Translations under genes and position numbers: made by a program
Origin: Actinomycetospora corticicola
GTDB lineage: Bacteria > Actinomycetota > Actinomycetes > Mycobacteriales > Pseudonocardiaceae
Direction of reading: 5' to 3'
Assembly (NCBI RefSeq): GCF_013409505.1
Contig: NZ_JACCBN010000001.1
Span: forward strand, 3,410,001 to 3,474,000
DNA: 64,000 bases
Part shown: positions 1-7,509 of the stretch, in pieces
How the letters are laid out: each line of letters starts with the position of its first letter
Position numbering within the stretch: position 1 is the first letter of the stretch
The notes under the pieces: generated by a model
Seen by the model: only the letters and a program-made list of their open reading frames with translations
Told to the model about the DNA's origin: nothing
Database searches by the model: none

Positions 1-677
1 GCGAGCAGCCCCAGGGTCATGATCGTCATGTTCGCGACGACGTGGTCGAAACCGGTCGCGATGAACGCGAGGAGCACCCACAGCAGGAGCAGGAGCTTGG
101 CGGCGTCCGAGCGGGTGCGGGCCGCCATCCAGACGCCGAGCGTCACCAGCATGTTGCAGAGGATGCCGCGCAGCAGCATGGTGTCGACGCCCTCGGTGAC
201 CTTCTTCGTGGCCACCGACTCCAGCATCGCGGCCCCCGGGGGCGGCGAGCCCGGCGCGGAGACCAGCTCGAGGACGCCGCTGCCGTGGACCAGTAGCGAG
301 AAGACGATCGCGCCGACGAGGTTGCCGACGAAGGACACCGCGATGATCGCGGCGACCCCGCCGATGCCGGGCCCGCGCAGCCGGTCGAACAGGCCCATGA
401 CCGACACCATCATGTTGCCGGTGGAGAGCTCGGCGCCGGCGAACACCACGAGGGTCAGCGCGATGCCGAAGAGCAGGCCCTGCGCGAGCTTGCTGAACGG
501 GGACTGGGCGGCCTCGAGCGGCCCGGCCGCGGCGAACATGAGCACCACCGCGACGCCGACGTAGGCGCCGCCGAACAGCGTGTTGATGCCGTAGGCCAGC
601 GGCATCCGCAGCTCGTCGGTCTTCTTCTCGCCCGCGATGGCCTGCTCTCGCACGGCGTCGGGCACGGAGATCGGCAT
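1..677 (-). CDS. Formate/nitrite transporter family protein (3' end beyond window)
   Basis: Pentameric-type FNT inner-membrane channel for formate, nitrite or a similar small anion. The visible 225 residues begin MPISVPDAVREQAIAGEKK and contain several hydrophobic segments. The FNT signature FAGAELSTGNMM lies near residue 85, and a second helix reads IIAVSFVGNLVGAIVFSLL. The ATG at 677 is chosen because the family N-terminus begins a few residues before the first helix. The C-terminus lies outside the window. No nitrite reductase or formate enzyme gene is adjacent here, so the substrate cannot be decided. The roughly 105 bp upstream separates it from the exported-protein operon. Confidence 0.85.
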   Translation of the reverse strand, partial: MPISVPDAVREQAIAGEKKTDELRMPLAYGINTLFGGAYVGVAVVLMFAAAGPLEAAQSPFSKLAQGLLFGIALTLVVFAGAELSTGNMMVSVMGLFDRLRGPGIGGVAAIIAVSFVGNLVGAIVFSLLVHGSGVLELVSAPGSPPPGAAMLESVATKKVTEGVDTMLLRGILCNMLVTLGVWMAARTRSDAAKLLLLLWVLLAFIATGFDHVVANMTIMTLGLL

Positions 678-783
678 GGCTTCCCCCTCCGGGCCGGGGG
701 CCGGCCGCGTCGGGGATCCAGTGCCTCCCGGCGCATCGTGAAAAACCGATTCCGTGTGAACAGCACGAAACGTCCGATACCGC

Positions 784-1455
784 TCAGAGCAGACAGGGCC
801 CGGCCGTCGTCGTCAGCGTCGCGCTCCACGGCCCCGTCCAGGCGCCCGCGGTCGCCCGCACGCGCAGGTACACCGTGGTGCGCCCGACCGCCCGCACGGT
901 GACCGGGGACGACAGCGCGCTCGTGGTGCCGGCCGCGACCGGCGCGGCGAAGTCGGCGGTGGTGGCGGCCTGGAACTGGTAGGCGCCCGCCGTCGCGACC
1001 GCCGTCCACCGCAGCGTCGTGGCGGCCGCGCCCAGGCCGGTCACCACCCCGGAGGTCGACGTCGTCGGCGGGGCGGTGGTCGTCGTCGTGGCGGTGGTCG
1101 GGGCGACGACGGTGGTGGTCGCGGCCGTCGTGACCGGCGCCGGTGGCGTCGTCGTGGGGACCACCGTCGTCGTGGGCGCCGCGGTCGTGGTGGTCGCGGC
1201 GCGCGGCGAGACGGTGGGCGTGGGCGTCGTCGTGACCACCTGCTCCGGGAAGGACTCCACGCCACCCCCGGAGGCGGTGAACCGGCCGAGCAGCGCGCTG
1301 CACGCCCAGGCGTCCGCGGTCGCGGTGGTGGCTCCGAGCGCCCCTGCCCGGGCGGTCGCGTTGCCGGGGCCGCTGCTCGACCACGCGGCGACCGCGACCC
1401 CGCACCCGGTCAGCAGCCCGAGCGCGGTCAGCAGGGCGACGACGGCGCGGCTCAC
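784..1455 (-). CDS. Exported threonine-rich protein with fibronectin-III-like C-terminus
   Basis: A 223-residue protein starting at GTG 1455, sharing a 4-bp GTGA overlap with the stop of the upstream gene, which argues for translational coupling. The N-terminus is a signal/anchor segment (VVALLTALGLLTGCGVAVAA) followed by WSSSGPG. A middle region (roughly residues 75-125) is almost entirely Thr, Pro, Val and Ala and looks like a cell-wall spanning stalk. The last 80 residues contain the W-T-A...A-Y-x-F-Q pattern of an FN3 fold. A Cys in the signal region (LLTGCG) could be a lipobox, but the alternate-signal pattern shared with its two neighbours is the better fit. It is the last gene of the 2863-784 operon. 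Function is unknown; surface exposure is an inference. Confidence 0.65.
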   Translation of the reverse strand: MSRAVVALLTALGLLTGCGVAVAAWSSSGPGNATARAGALGATTATADAWACSALLGRFTASGGGVESFPEQVVTTTPTPTVSPRAATTTTAAPTTTVVPTTTPPAPVTTAATTTVVAPTTATTTTTAPPTTSTSGVVTGLGAAATTLRWTAVATAGAYQFQAATTADFAAPVAAGTTSALSSPVTVRAVGRTTVYLRVRATAGAWTGPWSATLTTTAGPCLL

Positions 1456-2414
1456 GGCGCGCTCACCACCGTCACCGTGACCGGGACCGCGAAGGTGGCG
1501 CCCTGGCAGCCGGTCTCCGAGGCGGTCGACATCGCGACGGCGCCGGGCAGCACGAGGGTGGTGCTCGCCGCGGGGACGAGGACGATGCCGGCCGGGTTCT
1601 GCGGGACGAAGCCGACCCCGGTGGTGACGCAGGTGCCGATCCCGCCGGCCGCGGTGGCCGCCCCGGCCGCGGCGATGGACGCGACCCGCACCCGGTAGGG
1701 GTTGGGGTTGGTCACGGTGAGCGCCGCGGTCCCCGTGGCGCCGGGGGTGAGCAGGCCGGACGTGACGGCGCTGCCCGCCACGGCGGTCGTGGTCGGGGCG
1801 AGCGCGGTGCCCCCGGAGAGCGCGGGCGACCCCGATCCGGACGCGAGCCAGGCCGCGACCGCGACCCCGGCCGCCCCCAGCGCCGCCGCGATCAGCACCA
1901 GCACGAGGACCACCGTGGTGCGGCGACGTCGCCCACCGAGCCGCCTGCGCCACCCGCGTCGGCCGGCGCGGCCGGGCGTCGGATCCGTCCGCTGCGGCGG
2001 GGTGTCGGACACGGGCGCCTCCGGGGCGGCGACGCGACGGACCGGGGAGGGCCGGTCGTCGGGACGGCGGGGTGGGGCCGGGCGGGCGTCGCGCTCCCGC
2101 GGCAGGACCGGGCCGATCCCGATGCCGGTGGCCGGGGTCGGTCGCGGCTCCCGCGAGCGGGGCACGGCCGCGCGGCCGCGCCCGTCGTCGGGACCCTCCG
2201 GCGTCGGCACCGGGAAGGCGCCGGAGGGCACGGCGAAGGCCGCTCCGGGCCTCGTCGGGACGGCCCGGAACGGCTCGGTGACCGCCTCCGGATCCACCGG
2301 GCGGCCGCGCGCGGTGCCCGCGAGGTGACGGGGGCGCCTGCCCGGCAGCGGGATCGGGCCCGTCCGCTCGACCGGGCCGCGCCCCTCCCGCTGGAGCAGC
2401 GAGTCGACCTTCAC
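1452..2414 (-). CDS. Membrane-anchored exported protein with long basic/proline-rich N-terminus
   Basis: A 320-residue protein starting at ATG 2414, overlapping the preceding stop by 4 bp. The first ~165 residues are Pro/Arg-rich and probably disordered and cytoplasmic. A single hydrophobic segment (TVVLVLVLIAAALGAAGVAV) follows, then AAWLASGSGS and an extracellular domain with TNPNPYRVRV, a Cys pair (GTCVTTG and ETGCQGATF) and a terminal beta-strand-rich stretch. The ectodomain is clearly paralogous to the 150-residue protein encoded just upstream (2411-2863): both contain NPNPY and a Cys-Gln-Gly motif. No enzyme motif is visible. The long cytoplasmic extension distinguishes it from its neighbours. 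Confidence 0.65.
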   Translation of the reverse strand: MKVDSLLQREGRGPVERTGPIPLPGRRPRHLAGTARGRPVDPEAVTEPFRAVPTRPGAAFAVPSGAFPVPTPEGPDDGRGRAAVPRSREPRPTPATGIGIGPVLPRERDARPAPPRRPDDRPSPVRRVAAPEAPVSDTPPQRTDPTPGRAGRRGWRRRLGGRRRRTTVVLVLVLIAAALGAAGVAVAAWLASGSGSPALSGGTALAPTTTAVAGSAVTSGLLTPGATGTAALTVTNPNPYRVRVASIAAAGAATAAGGIGTCVTTGVGFVPQNPAGIVLVPAASTTLVLPGAVAMSTASETGCQGATFAVPVTVTVVSAP

Positions 2415-2863
2415 CCCGCCGCGGACGCGAGGTCCGCCCGCAGGGGCATGGAGAACGTCTGGCCCTGGCAGGTGTTGTCGGGGTCGGCGACCATCGTGGC
2501 CGTCAGTGTGTAGGTGCCGGAGGCGCCGGGCGCGATGGTCCCGGTCGGGTTCGCCACGGCGGGGCTGGTCACCGTGCCGGCCGGGCAGGTGCCGACCTTG
2601 TCCGAGGTGCTCGCACCGATCCCGACCACCTTCACGGGGTACGGGTTCGGGTTGTTGATCGTGACCGTGTACGGGGTCGACGACCCGGGGTAGAGCGGCG
2701 TGCCCTTCGAGGCGGAGGCGATCGTCGAGTTCACGGCGACGCTCGAGGTCGTCGCGCCGGAGCCCTCACCGGTGGAGAGGTACGCCGCGAACGCGACGCC
2801 CGCGCCCGCGAGGACGAGCAGGACCCCGCCCAGGACGGCGAGACGCTTGCGGTTGTTCGTCAT
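2411..2863 (-). CDS. Small exported protein with alternate-type (SipW-cognate-like) signal peptide
   Basis: A 150-residue protein, first gene of a three-gene minus-strand operon. The N-terminus is KRLAVLGGVLLVLAGAGVAF followed by AAYLSTGEGSG, the hydrophobic-then-A-A-(W/Y)-x-x-x-G-x-G pattern I associate with proteins cleaved by SipW-like signal peptidases and assembled on the surface. The mature part holds NNPNPYPVKV, a Cys pair (GTCPAG and NTCQGQ) and a C-terminal beta-rich stretch, shared with the next gene. No signal peptidase gene is in the window. A pilus or matrix subunit role is only a suggestion. The start is the ATG at 2863; no stronger in-frame alternative is visible. Confidence 0.7.
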   Translation of the reverse strand: MTNNRKRLAVLGGVLLVLAGAGVAFAAYLSTGEGSGATTSSVAVNSTIASASKGTPLYPGSSTPYTVTINNPNPYPVKVVGIGASTSDKVGTCPAGTVTSPAVANPTGTIAPGASGTYTLTATMVADPDNTCQGQTFSMPLRADLASAAG

Positions 2864-2926
2864 GTCCCGTCGACCCGGCCGACGCCGTCCCGTGACGCAG
2901 GGTCACCGCATGGTGTGGTGAACGTT

Positions 2927-3868
2927 TCAGTCGAGGTAGTCGCCCATCCGGCGGAAGTAGTCCCCGGCGACGTGGTCGACCCCGTCCTCGTCGCGCACCC
3001 GCTGCAGCACCAGACCGTGCTGGTCGCCGTGCCAGGCCTCGGGACCGGCCACGACGATCACCCCGGTGCCCTCCCGGGCGAAGACCCGACCGTTCGTCCC
3101 ACCGCACCGGTTGCGCGACACGCTCGCCTCGAGCACCCGCAGCCGCCGGCCCTCGTGCAGGCACCAGGCGTTGGGATAGGGCCCGGTCTGGGCGCGGACG
3201 AGGTTGACCAGGTCCCTGGCCGGCCGGTCCCACGGGATCCGGTTGTCCCGGTCGGCGCGCCGGTGGAAGAAGCTCGCGTGCTCCGGGTCCTGACGCAGCC
3301 AGTCGTGCGGGCCGTGCTCGACGCGGTCGAGGGCGTCGAGCGTCAGCGGCCCGAAGAGCTCGACGGTGCGCTGGAACAGGTCCTCGGTGGTGTCGGTGGG
3401 GGTCACCGGCACGGTCCGCTGCGTGATGATGTCGCCGCGGTCGAGGTCCGCGTCCATCCAGTGCGCCGTGATCCCCACCTGCGACTCGCCGTTGATCAGC
3501 GCCCAGTTCAGCGGCGAGAACCCGGCGTACTTGGGCAGCAGGGCGTCGTGGGTGTTGACGGTGCCGCGGGTGGGGGCCGAGAACACCTTCGGCGAGATCC
3601 AGGTGCGCCAGTTGCAGGCGACGCCGATCTCCGCGCCGCTGTCGGTGATCGCGGCGACCAGCTCGTCGTCCACGGCCTTCTGCCGGTAGAGCACCGGGAT
3701 GTCGTGCTCGCGGGCGAGGTCGGCCACCGGTTCCTGGAAGATCGCCGGCTCGTGCGCCGAGTCCTCCTCGGGGTGGCTCACGAGGAGGACCACCTCGTGG
3801 CGGCTCTCGAGCAGGCTCGCGAGCAACCTCGTTCCCCACTTCTGGTAGCCGAACAACACCACGCGCAC
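2927..3868 (-). CDS. Formyltransferase family protein, probable hydroxyornithine-type siderophore formyltransferase
   Basis: A 313-residue member of the methionyl-tRNA formyltransferase/ArnA-like family, which transfers a formyl group from 10-formyl-tetrahydrofolate to an amine. The catalytic triad is visible: Asn in VACNWRTW, His in NTHDALLPKYAGFSPL (about residue 104) and Asp in DRGDII (about residue 146). A Fmt-C-like domain (IPWDRPARDLVNLVRA) follows. The start is GTG 3868 (VRVVLFGYQKWG); longer frames add unrelated residues. An IdeR-like box lies 24 bp upstream, which a tRNA formylase would not be expected to have. The iron link favours formylation of hydroxyornithine in a hydroxamate siderophore such as coelichelin-type compounds. 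No NRPS is adjacent, so substrate assignment is inferred. Confidence 0.75.
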   Translation of the reverse strand: MRVVLFGYQKWGTRLLASLLESRHEVVLLVSHPEEDSAHEPAIFQEPVADLAREHDIPVLYRQKAVDDELVAAITDSGAEIGVACNWRTWISPKVFSAPTRGTVNTHDALLPKYAGFSPLNWALINGESQVGITAHWMDADLDRGDIITQRTVPVTPTDTTEDLFQRTVELFGPLTLDALDRVEHGPHDWLRQDPEHASFFHRRADRDNRIPWDRPARDLVNLVRAQTGPYPNAWCLHEGRRLRVLEASVSRNRCGGTNGRVFAREGTGVIVVAGPEAWHGDQHGLVLQRVRDEDGVDHVAGDYFRRMGDYLD

Positions 3869-3891
3869 GGTCGCCTCCTCGCCCCCGTCGG

Positions 3892-3910
3892 TCAGGTGAG
3901 GCTCACCTAA
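3892..3910. promoter_or_regulatory. IdeR/DtxR-type iron box
   Basis: TCAGGTGAGGCTCACCTAA matches the IdeR consensus TTAGGTTAGGCTAACCTAA at 16 of 19 positions and is a 9-1-9 inverted repeat with one arm mismatch. It lies 24 bp upstream of the formyltransferase start (minus strand) and 103 bp upstream of eccB (plus strand), so it could act on either gene or both. Known biology: iron-loaded IdeR represses siderophore genes and the mycobacterial ESX-3 locus. Confidence 0.75.
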
Positions 3911-4012
3911 GCAGAGATCGAGACGCCCCGGGTCCGGATGCGACCTTGTTCTCCCACCTCGTTCTCCCGAACCGCCCCCACCGCGCACCGACGTCCGTCA
4001 TCGTCAGCACGC

Positions 4013-5302
4013 GTGGCGGGCAGGCGGGAGCTCATCGAGTCCGAGGACTTCCAGCGCCGCCGGGGCGTGGCCGCCCTGGTGCGCGGGGACGACCTCGCGG
4101 TGGCCGACGTCGCCCGGCGCCCGAACGCCGCGCTGCTCACCGGCCTCGTCGTCGTGGTGCTCGTGGCCGCGCTGTCCGCCGCCTCGGCGTTCCTCACCGA
4201 CCGCCCTCCCGACGGCTGGCGCGACGAGGGCACCGTCGTCCTCGACCGCGACACCGGCGCCCGCTACCTCGCCACCGACGGCCTGCTCCGGCCCGCACCC
4301 ACGCTCACCGCCGCGCTGCTCGCCGGGGGCCGACGCGGCGAGCCGGTGCTCGTCCCGCACGCGCGCGTCCTCACCGTGCCCGTCGGCACCGCCCTTCCCG
4401 ACGACGGGTCGCCGCAGCTCCCGCCGGCGCTCGCGGCTCCCGTGCCGCTCACCGCGTGCGTCACCGGACCCGACCGCGACGCCCCCGACCAGGTCGCCGT
4501 GTACGCCGGGCCCGTCGTCGGACCGTCGACGGCGGCCACCGGGTTCCTCGCGCGCGCCTCGGGGACGGGCGAGGCCGTGCTCGTCGCGGGGGGACGGACC
4601 CACCTCGTCGCCCCGCAGGCCCTGCCGCTGCTCGGCTGGTCCCCGGGGCAGGTCCGGGAGGTGCCGGGGCCGTGGCTGGGACTGCTCCCCCGCGGTGGCG
4701 AACTCTCCCTGCGGGAGGCGCCCGGGCCGGTCGTGGCCACCACCGACGGGACCCGGTACGTTCTCGACCGGGGCCGGGCGCGGCTCGTCGCCGACGAGAC
4801 CACGGCACGTCTGCTGCCCGCGCCGGTGCGCACCGTCGTCCCGGACGAGGTCCTGCGGCTCCCGGCCGGACCCGTCGTCGGGATCGCGGACGTCCCGAGC
4901 ATCCCGCCGACGGTGCCCGACCGGGAGGACGCCGCGGTCCCCTGCGTCGTCCGCGGCGGGGACGGCCCGACGCTGGCGGTGTTCGGCGCCGTCGCGGCGC
5001 CGGGGCTGCCGGCCGGCCCGGAACGGCTGCTCGCGGGCGGGGAGCGTGCGGTGCGGGTGACCTGGCACGTGCCCCCGGGCGGCGGGGCCCTGCTCGCGCC
5101 GCCGGAGTTCGACGCCGACGCGCGGCCGGCCGGGCGCACCGTCGACGAGGGCATGGTGCTGGTGGACGCCGGGCTCGGGTTCGGGGTGCGCGACGACGAG
5201 GCCCTGCGCGCCCTCGGCTACACCCGAGGCCAGGTCCTGCCGATCGGCCGACCGTGGTTCGCGCTGCTCGCCGGGGGCCCGCAGCTCGCCGTGCCGGACT
5301 GA
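4013..5302 (+). CDS. eccB: Type VII secretion core component EccB
   Basis: Core membrane component of the ESX/type VII secretion machine. The 429-residue product starts at GTG 4013 (VAGRRELIESEDFQRRR), corresponding to the conserved short cytoplasmic N-terminus. One transmembrane helix follows (ALLTGLVVVVLVAALSAASAF, about residues 38-60), then a large extracellular repeat domain. The two conserved cysteines of EccB that form a disulfide are present at about 149 (LTACVTG) and 311 (VPCVVRG). It is somewhat shorter than mycobacterial EccB (about 480-500). Two WXG100 genes follow, probably in the same operon. The upstream intergenic region carries an IdeR-like box, suggesting iron control. Confidence 0.88.
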   Translation: MAGRRELIESEDFQRRRGVAALVRGDDLAVADVARRPNAALLTGLVVVVLVAALSAASAFLTDRPPDGWRDEGTVVLDRDTGARYLATDGLLRPAPTLTAALLAGGRRGEPVLVPHARVLTVPVGTALPDDGSPQLPPALAAPVPLTACVTGPDRDAPDQVAVYAGPVVGPSTAATGFLARASGTGEAVLVAGGRTHLVAPQALPLLGWSPGQVREVPGPWLGLLPRGGELSLREAPGPVVATTDGTRYVLDRGRARLVADETTARLLPAPVRTVVPDEVLRLPAGPVVGIADVPSIPPTVPDREDAAVPCVVRGGDGPTLAVFGAVAAPGLPAGPERLLAGGERAVRVTWHVPPGGGALLAPPEFDADARPAGRTVDEGMVLVDAGLGFGVRDDEALRALGYTRGQVLPIGRPWFALLAGGPQLAVPD

Positions 5303-5385
5303 CTTTCCCGAAACCGCACCCACGGCGACGACGGGTCGGTCACCGTGAGGGTCGACCGCGGAACCCGACCCGGGAGGGGGCCCTG

Positions 5386-5715
5386 ATGGCGGGGCAGTAC
5401 GACGTCTCGACCGCGACGATGGCGCAGACGCAGTCGCGCATGGTCGCAGGAGTGGCCGACATCCGCTCGGAGCTCACCGCGTTGCGGGGGAAGCTCGAGG
5501 CCGTCCAGGGCCAGTGGCAGGGCGACGGCAGCACCGCGTTCGCCGGGGCGGGGGCCCGGTACGAGGCCGCGAACCAGAAGCTCAACCAGGCCCTCGACAC
5601 GATCTCGACCCTCGTCCGGCGCGCGCAGGCGGGCTACGAGACCAGCGACGCCGACGCGTCGGGCCGGATCGACCGCTCGGGCGCCGGCATGGACGTCGCC
5701 GTCCCCGGATTCTGA
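5386..5715 (+). CDS. WXG100 family type VII secretion substrate (EsxB-like)
   Basis: A 109-residue helical-hairpin substrate of the ESX system. The W-x-G turn is W44-Q-G46 in VQGQWQGDGS, at the normal mid-protein position. A C-terminal YxxxD secretion signal is present as Y84-ETS-D88. The ATG at 5386 is preceded by a purine-rich GGGAGGGGG. The last ~20 residues form a flexible tail. It lies 83 bp after eccB and 11 bp before the second WXG100 gene, so the pair probably forms a heterodimer secreted by the machine encoded around it. Confidence 0.9.
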   Translation: MAGQYDVSTATMAQTQSRMVAGVADIRSELTALRGKLEAVQGQWQGDGSTAFAGAGARYEAANQKLNQALDTISTLVRRAQAGYETSDADASGRIDRSGAGMDVAVPGF

Positions 5716-5726
5716 GGAGGACCACG

Positions 5727-6020
5727 ATGGCCGACCGGATCAAGGTCTCCTTCGGCGCGCTGGACACGGCGGTCGCCGACGTGCAGGGCGGGGCCCAGGC
5801 GATGGAGCAGCGCATGCAGCAGCTGCGCTCCGACCTCGCCCCGATGCTCGCGACGTGGGACGGCGCCGCGCGGGAGTCGTACGCGAACGCGCAGGCCCAG
5901 TGGGACGCGGGCTGGCAGGAACTGCAGGCGGCGCTCGGCGAGCTCGGCCGCACGACGGCGGGCGCCAACCAGGGCTACGCCGACGCCGAGCGCGCCACGA
6001 TGCAGTCCTTCCAGGTCTGA
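5727..6020 (+). CDS. WXG100 family type VII secretion substrate (EsxA-like)
   Basis: A 97-residue WXG100 protein with W44-D-G46 (LATWDGAARESY) at the helix turn. A good ribosome-binding site (GAGGAGG) lies just before ATG 5727. It also carries a YxxxE motif (Y84-ADA-E88), at the same position as the YxxxD of its partner. In mycobacterial EsxA/EsxB pairs only one member normally has this signal, so two may indicate homodimers or two secretion-competent partners. Two helices on either side of the turn are evident from heptad-like Ala/Leu spacing. It ends 48 bp before the convergent SDR gene. Confidence 0.9.
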   Translation: MADRIKVSFGALDTAVADVQGGAQAMEQRMQQLRSDLAPMLATWDGAARESYANAQAQWDAGWQELQAALGELGRTTAGANQGYADAERATMQSFQV

Positions 6021-6067
6021 CGGGCCGGGTCGGGCTGAGCGTCCGGCCCGGCACCCCGTCGGCTGCG

Positions 6068-6793
6068 CTAGGACGCCGTCGGGAGTTCGAGGGCTCGTGG
6101 CGGCCCGGAGAGGGACCGCTTGGCCACCACCGCGAGCCCGTCGAGGATCTCGATCTCGCCCGCCTCGAGTCCGTCGAGGGCGATCCGGACCAGGTCGGCC
6201 GGCTCGGTCATGGCCTCGGCGCCGAGGTCGAGCCCGGCATCGCGCGCGAACTCCTTCATCGTCGTGGTGGCGACCAACCCCGGCACGAGCGCGGCGACGA
6301 GCGTGCCCTGGCCCGCCAGCTCCACCCGGACCCCGTTGGTCAGTCCCCACTGGGCGGACTTGGCCGCGGCGTAGGCGGTATTGCCGTCGACCGTCTGCCA
6401 GGCCACGCCCGAGAGCACGTTGAGCACGGCCCCGCCACCGTTCCGGGCGAGGATCGGCGCGAAGGCCCGGATCATGGCCAGCGTGCCGTAGTAGTTCGAG
6501 TCCATCGTGGTCCGGATCGCGTCCAGGTCCCCGGTCACGAGGTTCCCGCCCGCGGTGGACGCGGCGTTGTTGACCAGGAGGTCGACGTCGCCGGCGGCCT
6601 CGGCCGCCGCGGCGACCGAGGCCGGATCGGTGATGTCGAGCCGCAGCACGTCGGCCCCGGGGACGTCCACCAGCTCCGGTCGGCGGGCCGTGGCGTAGAC
6701 CCGTGCTCCGCGGGCGAGCAGCTCGAGGGCGAAGTGCCGGCCGATGCCGCGGTTCGTCCCGGTGACGAGGGCGGTGGCCCCGCGCAGCTCCAT
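6068..6793 (-). CDS. SDR family NAD(P)-dependent oxidoreductase
   Basis: Classical short-chain dehydrogenase/reductase of 241 residues. The cofactor glycine motif is TGTNRGIG (residues 11-18), followed by the NNAAS motif. Catalytic Ser lies in VLSGVAW, and Tyr and Lys in TAYAAAKSAQ. The substrate cannot be inferred. It is divergently transcribed from a TetR gene, with a perfect 10-2-10 inverted repeat between them, so it is probably repressed by that regulator and relieved by its ligand. Together they form a small inducible unit inserted between the esx genes and eccC, which looks unrelated to secretion. Confidence 0.88.
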   Translation of the reverse strand: MELRGATALVTGTNRGIGRHFALELLARGARVYATARRPELVDVPGADVLRLDITDPASVAAAAEAAGDVDLLVNNAASTAGGNLVTGDLDAIRTTMDSNYYGTLAMIRAFAPILARNGGGAVLNVLSGVAWQTVDGNTAYAAAKSAQWGLTNGVRVELAGQGTLVAALVPGLVATTTMKEFARDAGLDLGAEAMTEPADLVRIALDGLEAGEIEILDGLAVVAKRSLSGPPRALELPTAS

Positions 6794-6810
6794 CGTGATC
6801 TCCTGTCGTC

Positions 6811-6832
6811 AACATGACCGAGCGGTCATGTT
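6811..6832. promoter_or_regulatory. TetR-family operator (perfect inverted repeat)
   Basis: AACATGACCG, a 2-bp AG spacer, then CGGTCATGTT: a perfect 10-bp inverted repeat 18 bp upstream of the SDR start and 52 bp upstream of the TetR start. A second, imperfect copy (AACCTGACC / GGGTCAACTT) lies at about 6851-6872, closer to the TetR start. Two sites in a divergent promoter suggest autoregulation plus control of the SDR gene. Confidence 0.75.
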
Positions 6833-6883
6833 CGTGAAGGGACGCTAGGCCAACCTGACCGCAGGGTCAACTTCGGTAGGGTC

Positions 6884-7492
6884 GTGCGGGTGACGACCCG
6901 GGACCGGCCGCAGCGCGCCGACGCCACACGCAACCGTGCCGCGCTGCTCGCCGCGGCGGAGGCGGAGTTCGCGGAGCGGGGTCTCGACGCGTCCATGGCC
7001 GACATCGCTCGGCGGGCGGACGTCGCCAAGGGGACGGTGTTCCGCCACTTCGCGACCAAGGAGGAGCTGATCGCGGCCATCGTCGGCGGGCATTTCCAGG
7101 CCCTCACCGAGGTCGCCCGCGCCCTCGGCGACGCCCCCGACGCCGGCGCGGCACTGGTGGAGTTCCTGACCATGGCCGCCGGAGGGCAGGCGCACCACGA
7201 CCTGTCGTTCCTGCAGACCGTGACCGAGGGCGACTCGACGGTCGCCGCGCTGCGCGACGAGCTCCACGCCGAGGTCGAGCACCTCGTCGCCCGGGCCCGG
7301 GACGCCGGCGCCGTGCGCCACGACCTGACCGGGACCGACGTCTGGGTGCTCATCTGCGCGCCCGTCCACGCGACCGGGTTCGTCCGGGATCCGGGACCGG
7401 ACCTGTGGCGCCGGTACCTCGCGATCATCGTCGACGGGCTGCGCCCGGCGGGGGCGCAGCCGCTGCCCGGGCCGGCGCCGACCTGGCCCTGA
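6884..7492 (+). CDS. TetR/AcrR family transcriptional regulator
   Basis: A 202-residue regulator with an N-terminal helix-turn-helix (DIARRADVAKGTVFRHF, about residues 41-57) and a TetR-type ligand-binding C-terminal domain. GTG 6884 or the in-frame GTG at 6890 could be the start; the downstream one removes only two residues. It is divergent from the SDR gene, with a palindromic operator between them. Its 3' end lies 17 bp from the convergent eccC stop. Ligand unknown. Confidence 0.88.
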   Translation: MRVTTRDRPQRADATRNRAALLAAAEAEFAERGLDASMADIARRADVAKGTVFRHFATKEELIAAIVGGHFQALTEVARALGDAPDAGAALVEFLTMAAGGQAHHDLSFLQTVTEGDSTVAALRDELHAEVEHLVARARDAGAVRHDLTGTDVWVLICAPVHATGFVRDPGPDLWRRYLAIIVDGLRPAGAQPLPGPAPTWP

Positions 7493-7509
7493 GCGGGCCC
7501 GCCCTCCCC

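Noticed and set aside
1041-1265. Short Arg/Pro ORF within the Thr-rich region
   Set aside because: Reverse-frame by-product of the Thr/Pro/Val codon repeats in the exported protein gene.
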